Below are positions 61,363-64,000 of a stretch of DNA of 64,000 bases, piece by piece (positions within the stretch are counted from its first letter, which is position 1; each line of letters begins with the position of its first letter). The stretch lies in assembly GCF_025548555.1 (NCBI RefSeq), contig NZ_JAJLPA010000008.1, forward strand, positions 62,001 to 126,000. Direction: 5' to 3'. The stretch comes from Sphingomonas sp. A2-49. Lineage in GTDB: Bacteria > Pseudomonadota > Alphaproteobacteria > Sphingomonadales > Sphingomonadaceae. The position numbers and the translations under genes are program-made. Under the pieces are notes generated by a model. That model was not told where the DNA came from. It saw only the letters and a list, made by a program, of their open reading frames with translations, and made no database searches.

Positions 61363-62811
61363 TTAGAATTCGGCCCAGTCGTCGGTGGCGACCGCGGCCG
61401 CCGCCCCGCCGCGACGTGCGCCGGCGGCGGCGATGCGGCGGCCGGCGGTGGCGGCGCGTTGCTGGAGCTGGCGGACGGCGTTGGCGGGCGCGTGGCCCGG
61501 GGCGGCGGGGGCGGCCGCAGGACCGCAGACGTCGTCCTCGATCCGGAACCGCGCGACCTGGCGGGCGAGCTCGTCCGCCTCGGCCGACAGCGTGCGCGCG
61601 GCGGCGGTCGCTTCCTCGACCATCGCGGCGTTCTGCTGCGTCACGCCGTCCATCTCGCCGACCGCGGTATTGACCTGTTGCAGCCCGGTCGCCTGATGCT
61701 CGGCAGCGCGCGCGATCTGTTCGACCAGCCCGCTGATCTCGCCGAAGCGGCCGATGATCCGTTGCAGCGCGGCGCCGGTCTTGCTGACCAGCTCGACCCC
61801 GGCATCGACCTGTTCGGACGAGGCGGTGATCCGCGTCTTGACGTCCTTGGCGGCCTCGGCGGAGCGCTGCGCGAGCGCGCGCACTTCGGAGGCGACCACC
61901 GCGAAGCCGCGGCCGGCGTCGCCGGCGCGTGCCGCCTCGACGCCCGCGTTGAGCGCCAGCAGGTTGGTCTGGAAGGCGATGCCGTCGATCACGCTGATGA
62001 TCTCGGAAATCTCGTTGGAGGCGCGCTCGATGCCGCTCATCGCGTCGACCGCGCGGGCGACGACCTCGCCCGACTGTTCGGCCTCGCCGCGCGCCTCGGC
62101 GACGACGCCGTTGGCGCGGTTGGCGCCGGCGGCGGTCTGGCGGACGGTCGAGGTGATCTCGTCCATCGCGGCGGCGGTTTCCTCCAGGCTCGCGGCCTGC
62201 TGCTCGGTGCGCTGCGACAGGTCGTCGGATGCCTGCAGGATGTCGCTGGACCCGGCGTTGATGCCGACCGCGGCACGGTTGACCGCGGTCACCGCCTCCA
62301 TGATCGCGTCCATCGCGCGATTGAAGTCGCTGCGCAGCGTCTCGAAATCGGCGGGGAAGGCCGCCGCGATCCGGAAGGTCAGGTTGCCGCGGGCGAGCTC
62401 GCCCAGCCCCTCGGCCAGCGCGGACGCCATCTGGCGCTGTGCCTCGGCGGTGTTCGCCTCTTCCATGTTGCGGCGGAAGATCGCCATCGCCTTGGTCATG
62501 CGACCGACGCAGTCGAGATTCTCGGTATGCGCGATCGGACCCTCGAGGTCGCCGGCGGCAAGCGCCTCCATGCGCACGACGGTTTCGACGTACGGCTTGC
62601 AGATCACCCGGCCGGCGAACATCGTCGTGCCGACCAGCGCCGCGACCGTCACGGCGGACAGGCCGATGTCGAACCCCGCGCTGGTGTGCATCAGCCCGCT
62701 GGTCGATGCCGCGGTGATCGCCACCGGGATCGTGCCAAGAATGCCCTGAACCGTTCCGAGCGCGCGGAACTTGGACCGGATGGGGGCACGCTTCTCGAAC
62801 CAGTTCAACAT
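61363..62811 (-). CDS. Methyl-accepting chemotaxis protein 1
   Basis: 482 residues from ATG 62811 (GGAG nine bases upstream). Two membrane helices (about residues 20-40 and 47-68) with only a short loop between, so almost no periplasmic sensor domain. HAMP follows (YVETVVRMEALAAGDLEG), then the signalling domain with the hairpin tip [22 protein letters not shown] in part. The C-terminus ends DDWAEF, an x-W-x2-F pentapeptide for CheR/CheB docking. Closely similar along its signalling half to the next MCP. Confidence 0.93.
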   Translation of the reverse strand: MLNWFEKRAPIRSKFRALGTVQGILGTIPVAITAASTSGLMHTSAGFDIGLSAVTVAALVGTTMFAGRVICKPYVETVVRMEALAAGDLEGPIAHTENLDCVGRMTKAMAIFRRNMEEANTAEAQRQMASALAEGLGELARGNLTFRIAAAFPADFETLRSDFNRAMDAIMEAVTAVNRAAVGINAGSSDILQASDDLSQRTEQQAASLEETAAAMDEITSTVRQTAAGANRANGVVAEARGEAEQSGEVVARAVDAMSGIERASNEISEIISVIDGIAFQTNLLALNAGVEAARAGDAGRGFAVVASEVRALAQRSAEAAKDVKTRITASSEQVDAGVELVSKTGAALQRIIGRFGEISGLVEQIARAAEHQATGLQQVNTAVGEMDGVTQQNAAMVEEATAAARTLSAEADELARQVARFRIEDDVCGPAAAPAAPGHAPANAVRQLQQRAATAGRRIAAAGARRGGAAAAVATDDWAEF

Positions 62812-62884
62812 CTTGCACATCTCCATCAGCGACCGGCGGAGGAGGATCCGGCGGTTCAATGGCGGCGAAGATTGCCGGAATCGC

Positions 62885-62899
62885 TTAACGTCTCGTTGA
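62885..62899. promoter_or_regulatory. CtrA-like site upstream of MCP1
   Basis: TTAA-N7-TTGA at 62885-62899, one base off the CtrA box TTAA-N7-TTAA. It is 74 bases before the MCP1 start, in a 290-bp intergenic region with no gene. The same bases also form an imperfect hairpin (GCTTAACG / CGTTGAGC). Confidence 0.4.
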
Positions 62900-63101
62900 G
62901 CCCCCGAAACGGCTCGGTGATTTTGGGGTTTGCACCCGTTATGGTTGTAATTCAGGCGGTTGGCGGAGCGCCTTGGCCGGGACGCCGGTGCCATGCGGCG
63001 CGAAGGGCGGCGGTCGGTTCGGTCGGGACGGATCATCGCGGGTGACGCCTTTCGCCGGAGGGTGGAACGCAGGGTGGCCGGCCGGGCCCGGGTCGGGGGC
63101 C

Positions 63102-64000
63102 CTAGAATTCGGACCAGTCGTCGGCGGCGACCGCGACCGCCGCACCACCACCGCCGCCGCGGCGACCCGAACGGACGATCCGCTGCGATGCCTCGGCGAC
63201 GCGCTGCTGCAACTGGTGGACCGCGGGGACGGGCCGGGCGGGCGCATCCTTGGCGCCGATCCGGAACCGCGCGACCTGGCGGGCGAGCTCGTCCGCCTCG
63301 GCCGACAGGCTGCGCGCGGCGGCGGTCGCTTCCTCGACCATCGCGGCGTTCTGCTGCGTCACGCCGTCCATCTCGCTGACCGCGGTGTTGACCTGTTGCA
63401 GTCCGGTCGCCTGCTGTTCCGCGGCGGTCGCGATCTGCGAGACGAGCATGCTGATCTCGCCGATCCGGCCGATGATGCGGTCGAGCGCCTTGCCCGTCTC
63501 GCTGACCAGCTCGACCCCGGCATCGACCTGTTCGGAGGAGGCGGTGATGCGCGTCTTGACGTCCTTGGCCGCCTCCGCCGATCGCTGCGCGAGCGCACGC
63601 ACTTCGGAAGCGACCACCGCGAAGCCGCGACCGGCGTCACCGGCGCGTGCCGCCTCGACGCCCGCGTTGAGCGCCAGCAGGTTGGTCTGGAAGGCGATGC
63701 CGTCGATCACGCTGATGATCTCGGAAATCTCGTTGGAGGCGCGCTCGATGCCGCTCATCGCCTCGACCGCGCGGCGCACCACGGCGCCCGATTGCTCGGC
63801 CTCGACGCGCGCATCCTCGACGACGCTGTTGGCGCGGACCGCGCCGGCGGCGGTCTTGCGGACGGTCGAGGTGATCTCATCCATCGCGGCGGCGGTTTCC
63901 TCCAGGCTCGCGGCCTGCTGCTCGGTGCGCTGCGACAGGTCGTCGGAGGCCTGGCGGATGTCGGTCGCCCCGTTGTTGATGCCGCTCGTCGCCTCGGTCA
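63102..64000 (-). CDS. Methyl-accepting chemotaxis protein 2 (partial, start beyond window)
   Basis: Runs off the right edge; about 299 C-terminal residues are present. It contains the signalling domain with the [15 protein letters not shown] tip and methylation-helix heptads, ending in a Gly-rich linker and DDWSEF, a CheR/CheB-docking pentapeptide. Nearly the same as MCP1 over the signalling half, indicating tandem duplication. The sensor part is not visible. Confidence 0.93.
   Translation of the reverse strand, partial: TEATSGINNGATDIRQASDDLSQRTEQQAASLEETAAAMDEITSTVRKTAAGAVRANSVVEDARVEAEQSGAVVRRAVEAMSGIERASNEISEIISVIDGIAFQTNLLALNAGVEAARAGDAGRGFAVVASEVRALAQRSAEAAKDVKTRITASSEQVDAGVELVSETGKALDRIIGRIGEISMLVSQIATAAEQQATGLQQVNTAVSEMDGVTQQNAAMVEEATAAARSLSAEADELARQVARFRIGAKDAPARPVPAVHQLQQRVAEASQRIVRSGRRGGGGGAAVAVAADDWSEF

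Overview
The window is very GC-rich, almost fully coding DNA from an alphaproteobacterium, most likely a Sphingomonas or close relative. This rests on the gene orders tilS-ftsH and proA-nadD-rsfS-rlmH-envC-ctpA-dsbB-coq7, a TonB receptor of the Xanthomonas/Caulobacter type beside uronate genes, LexA- and CtrA-like sites of alphaproteobacterial form, and GANTC (CcrM) sites. I see no rRNA, tRNA, CRISPR array, insertion sequence or prophage. No stretch of more than about 300 bases lacks a gene.

Region 1 (1-13.6 kb) is housekeeping: the 3' end of tilS; ftsH with a strong terminator; a small secreted protein; a DUF3667 membrane protein; then a long plus-strand run of proA, a parDE-type toxin-antitoxin pair, nadD, rsfS, rlmH (no standard start codon), an EnvC-like factor, ctpA, dsbB, coq7, a secreted protein and two membrane proteins. 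The toxin-antitoxin pair sits inside a normally compact run and its toxin stop overlaps the nadD start.

Region 2 (13.6-27.4 kb) is DNA maintenance and redox. It holds a DedA protein, an aldo/keto reductase, and a minus-strand DNA-repair cassette (radical SAM protein, hemerythrin, DUF4130-UdgX fusion) with a LexA box exactly over its -10 element. Next come SMC, two tandem DsbA-like proteins and a DUF721 protein, divergent from mutY, a serine hydrolase and nudC.

Region 3 (27.4-51.8 kb) is a carbohydrate locus for uronic-acid polysaccharides. It contains a GH130 protein, a DUF885 protein, a 1258-residue secreted protein with a LamG-like N-terminus, an ExuT-like transporter, a FAH-type hydratase, a fructuronate/tagaturonate reductase, altronate dehydratase, a LacI regulator, uronate isomerase, KduI, KduD, KdgK, a carboxylesterase, a RarD permease, a cupin, a TonB receptor and an acetylesterase-like hydrolase. 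Four promoter regions share a near-identical 14-base motif (TGACACCGGT core), the probable operator of the LacI protein. Two inverted copies of an 85-90 bp palindromic repeat bracket the middle of the locus. Oligosaccharides would enter through the TonB receptor, be cut and de-esterified in the periplasm, cross the inner membrane by the MFS carrier and converge on 2-keto-3-deoxygluconate.

Region 4 (51.8-64 kb) has a few accessory genes (M20 peptidase, small proteins, a winged-helix regulator) and a complete minus-strand chemotaxis operon: two tandem MCPs, STAS, cheA, cheR, cheB, cheD, cheY, cheW, a second cheB-like gene that has lost its catalytic serine, and a small helical protein with a CheZ-like D-x3-Q motif. 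The last MCP runs off the end of the window.
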